From: Flavobacterium frigoritolerans
GTDB taxonomy: Bacteria; Bacteroidota; Bacteroidia; Flavobacteriales; Flavobacteriaceae
NCBI RefSeq assembly: GCF_025847275.1
Contig: NZ_JAOZEV010000009.1
Span: 1 to 64,000 of the forward strand
Reading direction: 5' to 3'
DNA length: 64,000 nucleotides
The notes beneath the pieces were generated by a model that was not told the origin of the DNA, made no database searches, and saw only the letters and a list, made by a program, of their open reading frames with translations. The position numbers and the translations under genes are program-made. Shown in pieces: positions 42,127-51,900 of the stretch. Position 1 is the stretch's first letter; every line of letters starts with the position of its first letter.

Positions 42127-43056
42127 TTAGTGTTTACTTTGTGAAATAATTCTATCGTTAACACTCTTATAAAAAGGGGTTTGTATTTCGTTTTTAGTAC
42201 AATTTTCGATAACGTAATCTACTAAGAATGTTTTCTCCGTTTGGTTATTGTTTTCAAAATCCAATTGCAAAGATGATTTGGATTCAAATGGAAATTTAGT
42301 CAATAAATCTTTTGAGGTTTCGATATCTTCTTTCGTTAGGTTGATATTGTTTTTGCTGGCAAGTGATTGAATTTCTATCATCATATTTTCTAGAATATGC
42401 ATTAGATCTTTATCTTCTAAGAGTTGTCCGAAAGTGACTTTATAAGCTGAGGTTATTGCGGCAACAGGTGCTACAAATAGGTATTTTTTCCAAAGTATTT
42501 GATTAATATCAGAAACATAAGTTATGTCTAAACCTCCTGCTGTTAATAAATCGATTAGCCATTTATTTTCTTTTTCTCCACCAACGAAAATTTTCCCTGG
42601 GCCTCCCACGTGCTGAACCTGCCCTGGTTTTTTAACATTTGATGCCACATAAATACAACCTTCCATAATTTGTCCTAGTTCAGGTAATGTCTCACGAACG
42701 ATTTCTCTGGCATTTACCACATTCTGCAAAGTGATTATAATGGTTTCAGTACTTATGCAATCTTTATAAGTGTTTAATATCTCGCTTACTGAATAGGATT
42801 TACTAGTAACAATCAATACATCTAATATTCCAATTTCTGTTGGGTTATCTGATACTAAATCAGGAAATATTGTTTCTTTTATACCTTTTGATTCAAATAT
42901 TAATCCGTCTTTTTGGATGGCATTTTTGGTTGCGCCTCTGCAAATGAATATAATTTGGGTTGTACTGTCTTTGTACTTTTTTGCCAATGGTGCGCCTACA
43001 AATCCGCCGATTCCACCAATCCCAAGAATTCCTATTTTTATTGTATTTGAGCTCAT
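42127..43056 (-). CDS. Ketopantoate reductase (PanE/ApbA) family
   Basis: 309 residues. The NADPH-binding motif is KIGILGIGGIGGFVGAPL, with the glycine loop GIGGIGG at 12-18. The substrate Asn112 lies in TLQNVVNARE, and Lys190/191 in ILWKKYLFVAPVAA occupies the catalytic-lysine position of PanE. It would reduce 2-dehydropantoate to pantoate in coenzyme A synthesis, or a related 2-keto acid. It is divergent from the AraC gene at 43158, and no pan genes are adjacent, so a paralogous activity is possible. Confidence 0.85.
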   Translation of the reverse strand: MSSNTIKIGILGIGGIGGFVGAPLAKKYKDSTTQIIFICRGATKNAIQKDGLIFESKGIKETIFPDLVSDNPTEIGILDVLIVTSKSYSVSEILNTYKDCISTETIIITLQNVVNAREIVRETLPELGQIMEGCIYVASNVKKPGQVQHVGGPGKIFVGGEKENKWLIDLLTAGGLDITYVSDINQILWKKYLFVAPVAAITSAYKVTFGQLLEDKDLMHILENMMIEIQSLASKNNINLTKEDIETSKDLLTKFPFESKSSLQLDFENNNQTEKTFLVDYVIENCTKNEIQTPFYKSVNDRIISQSKH

Positions 43057-43157
43057 CTTTTAGTATTTACCGTTTTGGGTTATTGATACAAAGTAAATAG
43101 GTTTGCATTTATATATTGATGTAAAAATATAGGTTATATTTGTATATTTTAAGGATT

Positions 43158-44006
43158 ATGAACAACACTTTTTTTATATATAAAGATTTCGAAATTTATT
43201 CGGTTGAAGAATTGACATGGAAGAAAGAGGTGCATAGACATAACTTTTTTGAGCTGTTATATATTGAATATGGTACAGGTAATCATATTCTGAATTCAAT
43301 TCATCATAATTATAAACAGCATGATATTTATTTGCTCACGCCAAAAGATTATCATTCTTTTAAAACACTAGAACCTACAAAGTTTCATTGTTTACGTTTC
43401 TTGCCTAATTTCTTTTCTAATAAAACAGAAATTGAAGAAATTGAAAAGCTATTTTATTACCACAATCAACTCAATGGAAATTTGATTTTGCCAGATAGCG
43501 ATAAGGCATTTTGCGAAGTGGTAATTTTGAAAATATTAGACGAAGTTACCAAGCAAAAAGAGCAGAACGAAATTATAATCAAGAGTTTGATGATGTCTCT
43601 TATTCAGATAATAAGAAGGAATGCTAGTATAAATGAAAAGGATTTAAATATTCAAACTACTGAAGTTTTAAAGATAGATACTATTTTAAGTTACATCCGT
43701 TTTAATATTGCTAATCCACATTTGCTAAAGAAAAAAGAAATGGCCAGTTATTTTAATGTTTCTATAAATTATATTGGTGAATATTTTAAAACTCATTTAA
43801 ATATTACCTTAAGAGATTACATTGTACAAACTAAATTGAAGGTTGTAAGTGAAAAATTGAGTAAAAGCAATTTGACTTTTTCAGAAATCAGTAATGATTT
43901 GGGCTTTATAGATAGCAGCCATTTTAATAAATTTATTATGCGAAGTACTGGAGTTTCCCCATCTGAGTTTAGGAAGAGGCTTTTTTTTAAGGGTTTAAGG
44001 GGCTAA
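43158..44006 (+). CDS. AraC-family transcriptional regulator
   Basis: 282 residues from the ATG at 43158 (a TTG 18 bp upstream would extend it slightly). The N-terminal cupin has HRHNFFELLYIEYG and YLLTPKDYHSF. The C-terminal HTH pair is KKEMASYFNVSINYIGEYFK and SNLTFSEISNDLGFIDSSHF. It is divergent from panE, which is the most likely regulated gene. TATATTTG, a -7-like box, lies at 43135-43142, perhaps too close to the ATG. Confidence 0.92.
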   Translation: MNNTFFIYKDFEIYSVEELTWKKEVHRHNFFELLYIEYGTGNHILNSIHHNYKQHDIYLLTPKDYHSFKTLEPTKFHCLRFLPNFFSNKTEIEEIEKLFYYHNQLNGNLILPDSDKAFCEVVILKILDEVTKQKEQNEIIIKSLMMSLIQIIRRNASINEKDLNIQTTEVLKIDTILSYIRFNIANPHLLKKKEMASYFNVSINYIGEYFKTHLNITLRDYIVQTKLKVVSEKLSKSNLTFSEISNDLGFIDSSHFNKFIMRSTGVSPSEFRKRLFFKGLRG

Positions 44007-44060
44007 GGTTTAGAGGTTCATAGGTGCAAAGGTTCAAAGGTTTTTTGTAGAGGCGCACAG
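44007..44060. repeat. Low-complexity 'aggttcaaagg' intergenic sequence
   Basis: A run of related words (aggtttag, aggttcat, aggtgcaa, aggttcaaagg) followed by 'gtagaggcgcacagcagtgc', a degenerate palindrome. Similar mixed repeats are common in flavobacterial intergenic DNA. It has no coding function. Confidence 0.5.
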
Positions 44061-44085
44061 CAGTGCATGTTTAGTATGCGATAAA

Positions 44086-44165
44086 GGAACGCGGATAATG
44101 CGGATTTTTTAGTTTCATTATTAAAGAAATCCGTGTCATCCGCGTTCCATTTCTAGACAATCTAA
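44086..44165. repeat. Inverted element family B, copy 1
   Basis: Ends ggaacgcggat (44086-44096) and ATCCGCGTTCC (44138-44148) are perfect reverse complements, with inner 'cggattt'/'aaatccg' arms. The right flank ttctagacaat continues the resemblance to copy 2 at 51933-52066. Copy 2 has the same features in the opposite orientation on the other side of the czc cluster. Confidence 0.7.
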
Positions 44166-44171
44166 TTAAAA

Positions 44172-44206
44172 AAAACACCTTTAAACATTACGCTTAAAGG
44201 TGTTTT
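44172..44206 (-). terminator. Terminator of czcCBA operon
   Basis: A 13-bp perfect stem AAAACACCTTTAA / TTAAAGGTGTTTT, followed on the minus strand by TTTT. It lies 20 bp after the czcA stop codon. Confidence 0.85.
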
Positions 44207-44225
44207 AAAATTTAATTTATTGAGA

Positions 44226-47200
44226 TTATGAATCGGTGTTGCTCATATCTTTTTTGCGATATACCAGATAAAATACTTGTGGTAATACTGTTAATGATAA
44301 TATCATACAGGTAATTAATCCTCCTACAATCATAATTGCCAATGGTTTTTGTACTTCTGATCCCATTCCTGTAGATAATGCTGCAGGCAATAATCCAAGA
44401 GATCCCATAAGCGCAATCATTACAATAGGGCGTATTCGGCTGTAAATCCCATTTGATATGGCATCTTTTAGATGCATATTGGCTCTCATATTTTCTTTTA
44501 TGATTCCGATGAGGACAATACTGTCAATTGCACTGACTCCAAAGAGTATAATGAATCCTATTCCTGCTGATATTCCGAACACTGTTCCTGTTATCCATAA
44601 TGATAAGAAACCACCAATAAAGGCATATGGCATAGCACTTACTGCCACCATAGTATCTTTGAAATTACCAAAATTGAAATACAACAGACATAAAATCAAA
44701 ATTAATACAACCGGAACAATCATTGCCAATTGTTTAGAAGCTCTTTCTTTGCTTTCAAATTCTCCTGCCCATTTCATTACATTTTCTTTAGGTAGTTTTA
44801 CTTCGGCTGCTACTTTTTTCTGTGCTTCGCTAATTGTACTTCCTAAATCTCGGCCTTCGATACTAAATCCTACTGCAATATAACGGCTGTTTCCTTCACG
44901 ATATATAAATGTTGGACCAGTTTTATATTCTACTGTAGCGATTTCTTTTAAAGGAACCTTTTTCCCATTCATGGTTGGAATAAGGATATCTTCTATCTTT
45001 TCTTTTGAGTCTCGATATTCTTTTTCGAAACGTAAGCTAATATCAAATATCTTTTCGTCATCATAAAACTGAGTTGCCGCTTGTCCTCCAATTGCCATTC
45101 GGATAACTGCTTGTGCATCGGCAGTTGTAATGGCGTAACGTGCCATTTTTTCATCATGGAGTTGAATTCTTAATTCTGGTAAACCTATATTTTTATATAC
45201 ATTTATATCTTCAATTCCTTTTACATCTTTGATTGATTTGGCAACTTTTGCCGCCATTTCTTCTAATTGGAATAAGTCATTTCCGAAAATCTTTATAACA
45301 AGAGGACTTTTCACACCTGCGACATATTCTTCTACATTATCCTGAATAGGTTGGCTAAAACCAAAGCCAATTCCGGGATATACATCCAGCTCTTTTTTAA
45401 TCTCGGCGATTAAGTCCTCTTTACTAATTTTACGTTTCCACTCATCTTGATGCAGCAATTCTATATGCAATTCGATGTTAAAGAAACCTGTTGGATCGGT
45501 TCCATCATTTGGTCTTCCTGTTTGCGTAAGTATAAATTTTACTTCTTCAAACTTCCTTATTTTCTCTTTCATCTCTTTGGTAAGCCGAACCGCTTCATCG
45601 AGATTAATACTATTAGGTAAAGTGGCTCTTACATAGATAGCTCCTTCATTTAGTTTTGGGATAAATTCGGAACCATAAAAAGCAAATTTGGCACAACAAA
45701 CTGCAAGTAATACCAAGAATCCGTATAATGTTGCTTTACGATTTCGAGTACTCCATTTAAATAATTTAAATAGGTTTTCTCTAAAGAAACGCGAAATCAT
45801 ATTTTCTTTCTCAACGATATTTTTGGTCAACATTACTTTACACATTGCTGGGACATAAGTAAGTGACAAAATTAATGAGCCTAATAATGCATAGCTTAAA
45901 GTAAAGGCTAGGGGAGCGAACATTTTCCCTTCTACTTTATTAAAAGAGAATATAGGCATAAGTGCTACAATCAAAATAATTAGAGCAAAGAAAATATATG
46001 TAGCTACACTACCGATACTTTTTTTGATAAGCCCCATTTTACTCATTTTGTTAAAACGTTCCATGCCGACTTTATGTGCTTTCTTTTCCAGCGACACAAA
46101 GACTTGCTCGACTATAACTAGTGTTCCCTCGAGCAGTAGCCCAAAATCCAGAGCTCCCATTGATATTAGGTTGGCTGGTAATCCTTGTATTCGTAACATT
46201 ATAATTGCGAATAAAAATGAAAGCGGTATCACTGATGCGACAATTAATGAGGTTCGCCAGTTGTAAAGGAATATAAATACGATTAACGATACTAGTAATA
46301 TTCCTTCGACAAGGTTTTTTGTTACTGTTTTTACGGTTGTATCTACCAATTTGGTACGGTCAATAAACGGAACAATTTTTACATTATCAGGCAGTACTCT
46401 TTCATTAAGTTCGGCTAAACGATCTTTTAGTCGTTTTATAACTTCACCTGGGTTTTCTCCACGAAGCATAATTACAATACCTTCTACAACATCATTTTCA
46501 TCATCTAAGCCTACTTGACCTAGTCTAGGTTTAGCAGCTATTTTAACTTCGGCTACGTGTTTTACTAATATTGGCGATGCTCCTTTGGTTTCTATAAGGA
46601 TGTTACCAATATCTTCTATTTTATTAATCAGACCAACTCCTCTTACTACATATGCCTGATCACCACGCTGGATTACATCACCACCAACGTTTACGTTACT
46701 TTTGGATACAGCTTCGTAAACATCGAGTGCTGATAGATTATAATTTTCTAATTGAGTAGGATTAATTTTTATTTCGAATATTTTTTCTTCTCCACCAAAA
46801 CTTACTACATCGGCAACTCCGGGAACTGAGACTAATTCTCTTTCAATTACCCAATCCTGAATGGCTTTTATTTCTTTAATTGGTAAATCACTTTTTATGA
46901 TATACCTGAATATTTCACCTGTTGCTCCGGATGGTGGTTCAATATCTACATCTGCACCTTCTGGAAGATCTAATCCGTTAAGGCGATTGGATGCATATTG
47001 CTGTGCGTAAAAATCCTCAACATCATCATCAAATAATACGGTTACGACTGATAATCCAAAAAGTGAAATCGAACGTACTTCGGATTTTTTCGGTATCGTA
47101 TTCATTTGTTTGGAAATAGGAAGCGTAATGAACTTTTCTACTTCTTCGGCACTTCTTCCTGGCCATTGTGTAATTATCCTTGCTCGGGTATTGGTTACGT

Positions 47201-47330
47201 CGGGAAAAGCTTCTATAGGCGTATTGATATAGCTTACTATTCCGGCTACTAGTAGTACTGCAGTCAAGAAAAACACTATGAGTGAGTTTTTTAACGAGAA
47301 TGCTACTAAACCTTGTACAAATTTTTTCAT
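44226..47330 (-). CDS. czcA: CzcA-type heavy-metal RND permease
   Basis: 1034 residues of the HME-RND subfamily. The N-terminal signature is YINTPIEAFPDVTNTRARII. The cation/proton motif of TM4 is GALDFGLLLEGTLVIVEQ, with D395, E401 and E408; CzcA has Asp where this has Glu401. It would export divalent cations from the periplasm or cytosol (Zn, Co, Cd or Ni in characterised relatives). It is the last gene of the czcC-B-A operon, 37 bp after the adaptor gene. The substrate metal cannot be set from the motif alone. Confidence 0.93.
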   Translation of the reverse strand: MKKFVQGLVAFSLKNSLIVFFLTAVLLVAGIVSYINTPIEAFPDVTNTRARIITQWPGRSAEEVEKFITLPISKQMNTIPKKSEVRSISLFGLSVVTVLFDDDVEDFYAQQYASNRLNGLDLPEGADVDIEPPSGATGEIFRYIIKSDLPIKEIKAIQDWVIERELVSVPGVADVVSFGGEEKIFEIKINPTQLENYNLSALDVYEAVSKSNVNVGGDVIQRGDQAYVVRGVGLINKIEDIGNILIETKGASPILVKHVAEVKIAAKPRLGQVGLDDENDVVEGIVIMLRGENPGEVIKRLKDRLAELNERVLPDNVKIVPFIDRTKLVDTTVKTVTKNLVEGILLVSLIVFIFLYNWRTSLIVASVIPLSFLFAIIMLRIQGLPANLISMGALDFGLLLEGTLVIVEQVFVSLEKKAHKVGMERFNKMSKMGLIKKSIGSVATYIFFALIILIVALMPIFSFNKVEGKMFAPLAFTLSYALLGSLILSLTYVPAMCKVMLTKNIVEKENMISRFFRENLFKLFKWSTRNRKATLYGFLVLLAVCCAKFAFYGSEFIPKLNEGAIYVRATLPNSINLDEAVRLTKEMKEKIRKFEEVKFILTQTGRPNDGTDPTGFFNIELHIELLHQDEWKRKISKEDLIAEIKKELDVYPGIGFGFSQPIQDNVEEYVAGVKSPLVIKIFGNDLFQLEEMAAKVAKSIKDVKGIEDINVYKNIGLPELRIQLHDEKMARYAITTADAQAVIRMAIGGQAATQFYDDEKIFDISLRFEKEYRDSKEKIEDILIPTMNGKKVPLKEIATVEYKTGPTFIYREGNSRYIAVGFSIEGRDLGSTISEAQKKVAAEVKLPKENVMKWAGEFESKERASKQLAMIVPVVLILILCLLYFNFGNFKDTMVAVSAMPYAFIGGFLSLWITGTVFGISAGIGFIILFGVSAIDSIVLIGIIKENMRANMHLKDAISNGIYSRIRPIVMIALMGSLGLLPAALSTGMGSEVQKPLAIMIVGGLITCMILSLTVLPQVFYLVYRKKDMSNTDS

Positions 47331-47367
47331 GTCTTGTATGGTGTTTATCCGTTTTTATGGAGGATAC

Positions 47368-48456
47368 TTAGTTTTTTAATCTTTCGTGAATTAACAAGTG
47401 ATTTTTAGTAATAACCTTTTCTCCTTCGTTAACTCCTTTATCAAAATAAATCCAGTTGTTGTTTTTTGTAGTTGGATTTATTTCTCTGGTTTCGATGGTA
47501 CAATCGTCTTTATAGATTAAGATATAATTGCGATTATTATCAAAAATGGCTGCTTTTGCAGGAACTGCTACTAGCATTTCGCCACCTAAACTTTTATCGA
47601 TAATGATATCTGCAGTCATTCCGGGTTTTAATTTTAAGTTCTTGTTTTCCATAACAATTCTTGCTTTTAGCACATGTTCATCGGCATCAAAAACTTTGGC
47701 AAGCATGGTTATTTTTCCTTTAAATACTTCTCCAGGATATGCTGGTGTAGTAACATCTACGAGCATATTTTCGGTTACATTTTTTAAGTTACTGGTATAA
47801 ACATTTACCAATACCCAAATTTCTTTTAAGTCAGAAATAGTAAATAGAGGTTCGCTTCCTTCAGTTATTTGCATTCCTGGACTAATATTTTTAGCCACTA
47901 CATACCCTTCAGTTGGTGCTTTTATCTGAAACACGGCTCTTTCGCTGCTAGCGCTAAACATTGCAAGATTTGCTTTTACATTTTCTAATGATGATTTTAA
48001 AACATCCAATTCGCTTTGTGCTTGCATTAAGTCTTTTTGTGATGCAATACCATCATCAAACATTGATTTTGTTGCTTGTAATTGTCGTTGTGCAACTGAT
48101 AATTGTGATTGTAATGATTTGCTTTCTGATTGCATACCGTTAAGTTCTGTACTTTTTATTTCAGCAAGTATTTGTCCTTTCTTCACATAATCCCCCAACG
48201 AAAATGTAGTTTTGGTAATAATCCCTTCTACAAGGCTATTAAACTGTACTACATGATCGTTGTTATAGGTTATGTTTCCAGTAAGATTTATGGATTCACT
48301 AACAACTCTTTTTTGTACTGGCTCGATAGTGATTTTTTCTTTTAAGTCTTTATCTATACAAAACTTCTCCTCTTTTGTATCTTTTATTTCTTCTTTTTTG
48401 CCACATCCGTAAACGAGCATTAATCCAAGTATAGGGAATAAAATATGTTTTTTCAT
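47368..48456 (-). CDS. czcB: CzcB-type adaptor lipoprotein
   Basis: 362 residues. Lipoprotein signal MKKHILFPILGLMLVYGC with Cys18, then a CusB/CzcB adaptor layout. The first lipoyl half contains VEGIITKTTFSLGDYVKKGQ, the hairpin QSELDVLKSSLENVKANLAM, and the second half IKAPTEGYVVAKNISPGMQ. It links CzcA to CzcC. It is cotranscribed: 27 bp after czcC and 37 bp before czcA. I see no His-rich metal-binding N-terminal extension of the CusB type. Confidence 0.92.
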   Translation of the reverse strand: MKKHILFPILGLMLVYGCGKKEEIKDTKEEKFCIDKDLKEKITIEPVQKRVVSESINLTGNITYNNDHVVQFNSLVEGIITKTTFSLGDYVKKGQILAEIKSTELNGMQSESKSLQSQLSVAQRQLQATKSMFDDGIASQKDLMQAQSELDVLKSSLENVKANLAMFSASSERAVFQIKAPTEGYVVAKNISPGMQITEGSEPLFTISDLKEIWVLVNVYTSNLKNVTENMLVDVTTPAYPGEVFKGKITMLAKVFDADEHVLKARIVMENKNLKLKPGMTADIIIDKSLGGEMLVAVPAKAAIFDNNRNYILIYKDDCTIETREINPTTKNNNWIYFDKGVNEGEKVITKNHLLIHERLKN

Positions 48457-48483
48457 TGGTGTTATTTTTAAATAATTTGGGTT

Positions 48484-49770
48484 TTAATTAATTTCCTGAC
48501 CAGCTATATAGCGTAGTTCTTCAAGGTTTTTATTAAGGTCTTTTTTAGAGTTTAGCAGTATCGATTTGTTTTCTAAATAAGCATCTACAAAATCAAGATA
48601 TTCTAACATGCTGGTATTACGTTGCATGAAATTTTTACGGTAACTCTCTAAAAGTTTTTCCAAATCTCCTTCATAAGCTGCATCTACACTTTCATAGAGT
48701 TTTTTGGTAACTATTAAATCTTCGTAAGCTTGTAATACTTCTGATTGTACACTTATCATTTTTTCTTCGGTAAGTAATTTTCCTTGATCGATAGCTATTT
48801 TTGCAGCTTTTACATTTCCTTGATTTCTATTAAAAAAAGGAAGGTCTAGAGAGAATCCAACACCAACAAAATCATTCATCAAACTGGCACCACGGTCATA
48901 GCTAACGCCAAGGGTAACATCTGGTGTACGCATTGCTTTTTCGTATTTGTACTTATTATCGTTATATTCATTTCCTAGTTTAAGGACTTTCATATCGGGT
49001 CTGTTTTCTACAGCCGATGCCATAAGATTGCCTAGGTTTATATTATCGATGTCTTTATTATCGGGAAGAAAACCATCTTGGGTAAGTTTGATATAACTTG
49101 TTGCAGGAAGATTCATAAGAACTTTAAGTTCTTTTTGCAACGAGTTATTTTCTTTTTTAAGGTCGCTGATTTCTTTTAAGAATTTTAGTTCAGTTGCTTT
49201 TAGTCTTATGTATTCGCCTTTACCAATATTTCCCTGTGCTACTTGGTTACTATAGGCTTTGAGTAATGTTTGCATCGAAGCAAGTTGTTTTTGATAAACA
49301 GTTTCTTGTTCTTGTACAAATTGTAATTGGGTAAGATTACCTCTAAACTCTATTTTTAGATTGCGTAAAAAGGTTTTAAAGTATTCTTTGGCGATATCTA
49401 CGCCCACTTTTTCCATGGCAATTAGCTTTTTACGTTTTCCAGCTGTTTGGATAAGTTGTTCCAGCTCAGCAGTAACTTGAGATGTAGTACCAAAATTTCC
49501 CCATAGCGGTGGTAATTGCTGAGCCGTGGCGTTATTCCAAAGATTTATCTCACCAATGGTAAGCGTAGGATTTGGCCACAGTTTTGCCTGAATAACTTGT
49601 GCATCGGCAATATCGATATTCAGTTTTTCTGAAATAAGAGAAAGGTTCTTGTCCAGAAACAAAGCCTCGGCCTGTGTTCGGGAAAGAACAATTGTATCGT
49701 TTAGTGTAGCATTTTGTGCCACACCTTTGTATGATACAATTACGAGTAGAGTTAAGAGTATACGTTTCAA
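48484..49770 (-). CDS. czcC: CzcC-type outer membrane efflux protein
   Basis: 428 residues. The signal peptide (MKRILLTLLVIVSYKGVAQ) is followed by two OMF repeats with SRTQAEALFLDKNLSLISEK and later LGVSYDRGASLMNDFVGVGF. It forms the outer-membrane duct of the metal pump. It is the first of the three structural genes and lies 97 bp after the CzcS-type kinase gene. That is enough room for its own promoter (a -7 box is at 49794-49801). Confidence 0.92.
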   Translation of the reverse strand: MKRILLTLLVIVSYKGVAQNATLNDTIVLSRTQAEALFLDKNLSLISEKLNIDIADAQVIQAKLWPNPTLTIGEINLWNNATAQQLPPLWGNFGTTSQVTAELEQLIQTAGKRKKLIAMEKVGVDIAKEYFKTFLRNLKIEFRGNLTQLQFVQEQETVYQKQLASMQTLLKAYSNQVAQGNIGKGEYIRLKATELKFLKEISDLKKENNSLQKELKVLMNLPATSYIKLTQDGFLPDNKDIDNINLGNLMASAVENRPDMKVLKLGNEYNDNKYKYEKAMRTPDVTLGVSYDRGASLMNDFVGVGFSLDLPFFNRNQGNVKAAKIAIDQGKLLTEEKMISVQSEVLQAYEDLIVTKKLYESVDAAYEGDLEKLLESYRKNFMQRNTSMLEYLDFVDAYLENKSILLNSKKDLNKNLEELRYIAGQEIN

Positions 49771-49793
49771 ATTAAGTTGTTTTTAATATGATG

Positions 49794-49801
49794 CAAAGCT
49801 A
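49794..49801 (-). promoter_or_regulatory. -7 promoter box for czcCBA
   Basis: The minus strand reads TAGCTTTG (TAnnTTTG), 23 bp upstream of the czcC start codon, in the 97 bp gap behind the kinase gene. No clear -33 box. Confidence 0.45.
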
Positions 49802-49867
49802 CTTGCGCCATATTAAATGTTAATTTGATGTATATTATAAAAGCATTAGAGCAACATTAGAAAACGA

Positions 49868-51226
49868 TTAGAGTGGAGGAAATAGTAATGTTACTGTTGT
49901 TCCTTCATCTTTTTTTGAAGTAATCGTAAAATGAATGTTATTTTGTTTGAAGATAATATTAGCCAGAGAAAGTCCTACACCGCTGCCTTTTATATCATCC
50001 ACATTTTTACCTCTGTAAAAAGTTTGTTTGATGAATTTTAAGTCATTTTCACTAATGCCTGTACCGTGGTCTTCGATTACTATTTTTAATTGATTGTCTT
50101 GTTGTAATAAGCTTATTTTTATAGGATTGCCATTCGAATATTTCACGGCATTCTCTATGATATTATACAAAGCAATTTTAATTTCGTTGCTATTTCCTTT
50201 TATCGAAAGTAATTTGTCATTAGTAACTTCTAGTGCGATTTGAATTTGAGAATCGTTTAGCTGATGTACATCTGGTAACTGGTCGTTAATATCCCATACT
50301 AGTTCATCGACTCTAAAAACTTCATTAAGTTCTGTATTATCTCTAAGTCCAGACAACATCATAAGTGTATTGAGAGTATCTTCTATTTGATAGACATTTT
50401 CTAATACTTTTTCAGACATTTCTTTGTACTCTGCACTCGTTCTTTCTTTTTGTGCAAATACTTCTAAATTTCCTGATATAGCTGTTAAAGGCGTTTTAAA
50501 TTCATGAGAGACATAATTGATGAAGTTTTTTTGAATTACAAATGTATCTGATAGACGCTTAAATAAATTATTATAGGTTTCTATAAGCTCTTGTATTTCG
50601 TCTTTGGTATTTGGAGATATAATATGTCTGTCTAGTGATGAAGCTTCGATTTCGTTTACCTGATCTACAATGTTTTTAATAGGACTGTAAGCTAGGTTTG
50701 ATAGCTTACGGCTAACCATATAGATTATTACTAGCCCAATAATTAATACCAGTATCATGATAATAAGAAGACGGTTTGTTATGGTTTTGAATTCGACATC
50801 ATTTTTCTTGACAAAAACAACAAAATCTCCTTGATTGTCGTGGTAATAACTTCCGAAATAAAAATGATGCTTTGATTTAAAGCTTAATTTTCTATTCTTT
50901 CGAATATAATCCAGTCTTTCAGGAGTTATATTTTTATCATGTTTTTTTTCACCATAAACAATTTCGTTTTGCTTGTTGTAAACGCGGGTTACTATCTCAA
51001 GAGAATTTTCTTTGAATTGCTGTCCGATGATTAAATGTTGGTTTTCTGGCAGCTCATCTTTTTCTAAATAAAAGATCCCTGTAAGTAAACATGTTTTTTG
51101 AAGTTCATTATACATTATTTTTTCTGAATAGCTGTAAAATGAGAAATAGGTTATAATCGAAGCAATTATAAATACAATGCTAAACGTGAATGAAGATATT
51201 AATGTAAATCGGTTGCGTATTTTCAT
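49868..51226 (-). CDS. CzcS-like sensor histidine kinase
   Basis: 452 residues. TM helices at about 8-30 and 152-170 enclose a periplasmic domain with a His-rich stretch (H120, H121 and H129 in KSKHHFYFGSYYHDN), plausibly metal-sensing. HAMP and HisKA domains follow, with phospho-His241 in FINYVSHEFKTPLTAISGNL, then a HATPase domain ending KGSGVGLSLANIIF-like. It pairs with the response regulator gene 2 bp away. It likely induces the downstream czcCBA genes in response to metal. Confidence 0.92.
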   Translation of the reverse strand: MKIRNRFTLISSFTFSIVFIIASIITYFSFYSYSEKIMYNELQKTCLLTGIFYLEKDELPENQHLIIGQQFKENSLEIVTRVYNKQNEIVYGEKKHDKNITPERLDYIRKNRKLSFKSKHHFYFGSYYHDNQGDFVVFVKKNDVEFKTITNRLLIIMILVLIIGLVIIYMVSRKLSNLAYSPIKNIVDQVNEIEASSLDRHIISPNTKDEIQELIETYNNLFKRLSDTFVIQKNFINYVSHEFKTPLTAISGNLEVFAQKERTSAEYKEMSEKVLENVYQIEDTLNTLMMLSGLRDNTELNEVFRVDELVWDINDQLPDVHQLNDSQIQIALEVTNDKLLSIKGNSNEIKIALYNIIENAVKYSNGNPIKISLLQQDNQLKIVIEDHGTGISENDLKFIKQTFYRGKNVDDIKGSGVGLSLANIIFKQNNIHFTITSKKDEGTTVTLLFPPL

Positions 51227-51228
51227 GA

Positions 51229-51900
51229 CTATTCTTTGATCATATATCCTGTTCCTTTTATGGTATGGATAAATTTATGGTTTTGTTCGATTTTGTTTCT
51301 TAAGTAAGAAATATAAACATCGACCACATTGGTATTATTATCATAATTTATTCCCCAAACGGCATTTAATATTTGGGTTCTTGACATTACTTTATTTCTG
51401 TTTTCTAGTAAAAACAATAGTAATTTATATTCTCTTGGAGATAAATCAATAGGTAGATTGTTCTCGGTAACTTTATGTTCTTCAGGGTTTATGGTTAAGC
51501 TTCCACAAGTGTATAACGTTTCGACCTTATTATAATTAAATTTTGTTCGTCGGGTTAGCGCATTTACTCTGGAGATTAATTCCTGAAAATGAAAAGGCTT
51601 CACCAGATAATCATCGGCTCCAGAATCTAAAGCATTCACTTTATCATCGGTATTACTAAGTGCACTAAGCATTAATATGGGAGTATGGATTTTTTTAAAA
51701 CGCATTAATTTTGTTAACTGAATACCATCAATGCCCGGAAGCATTATATCCATAAGGATAATATCCCAAGTATTTTCTTGAAGTAAGTCTCTGGCAATCT
51801 CACCAGTTTCTGCTAAATGCACTGTAAAATTGTTTTCTTCTAAACCTTTTACTATAAATTCGCTTATGCGTTTATCGTCTTCAATGAGTAAAACATTCAT
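51229..51900 (-). CDS. OmpR/PhoB-family response regulator
   Basis: 223 residues. The receiver has the acidic pair E7/D8, the phospho-acceptor D51 (WDIILMDIMLPGIDGIQLT) and K101 (DDYLVKPFHFQELI). The winged-helix C-terminal domain contains LSPREYKLLLFLLENRNKVM and GTGYMIKE. It is the first gene of the czcRSCBA cluster, directly before the kinase gene. This order and spacing support a metal-responsive activator of czcCBA. Confidence 0.94.
   Translation of the reverse strand: MNVLLIEDDKRISEFIVKGLEENNFTVHLAETGEIARDLLQENTWDIILMDIMLPGIDGIQLTKLMRFKKIHTPILMLSALSNTDDKVNALDSGADDYLVKPFHFQELISRVNALTRRTKFNYNKVETLYTCGSLTINPEEHKVTENNLPIDLSPREYKLLLFLLENRNKVMSRTQILNAVWGINYDNNTNVVDVYISYLRNKIEQNHKFIHTIKGTGYMIKE

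Noticed and set aside
43135..43142. TATATTTG as promoter for the AraC gene at 43158
   Set aside because: Its distance to the ATG at 43158 is only 15 bp and no -33 TTTG lies at the right spacing, so I left it out as a separate feature.
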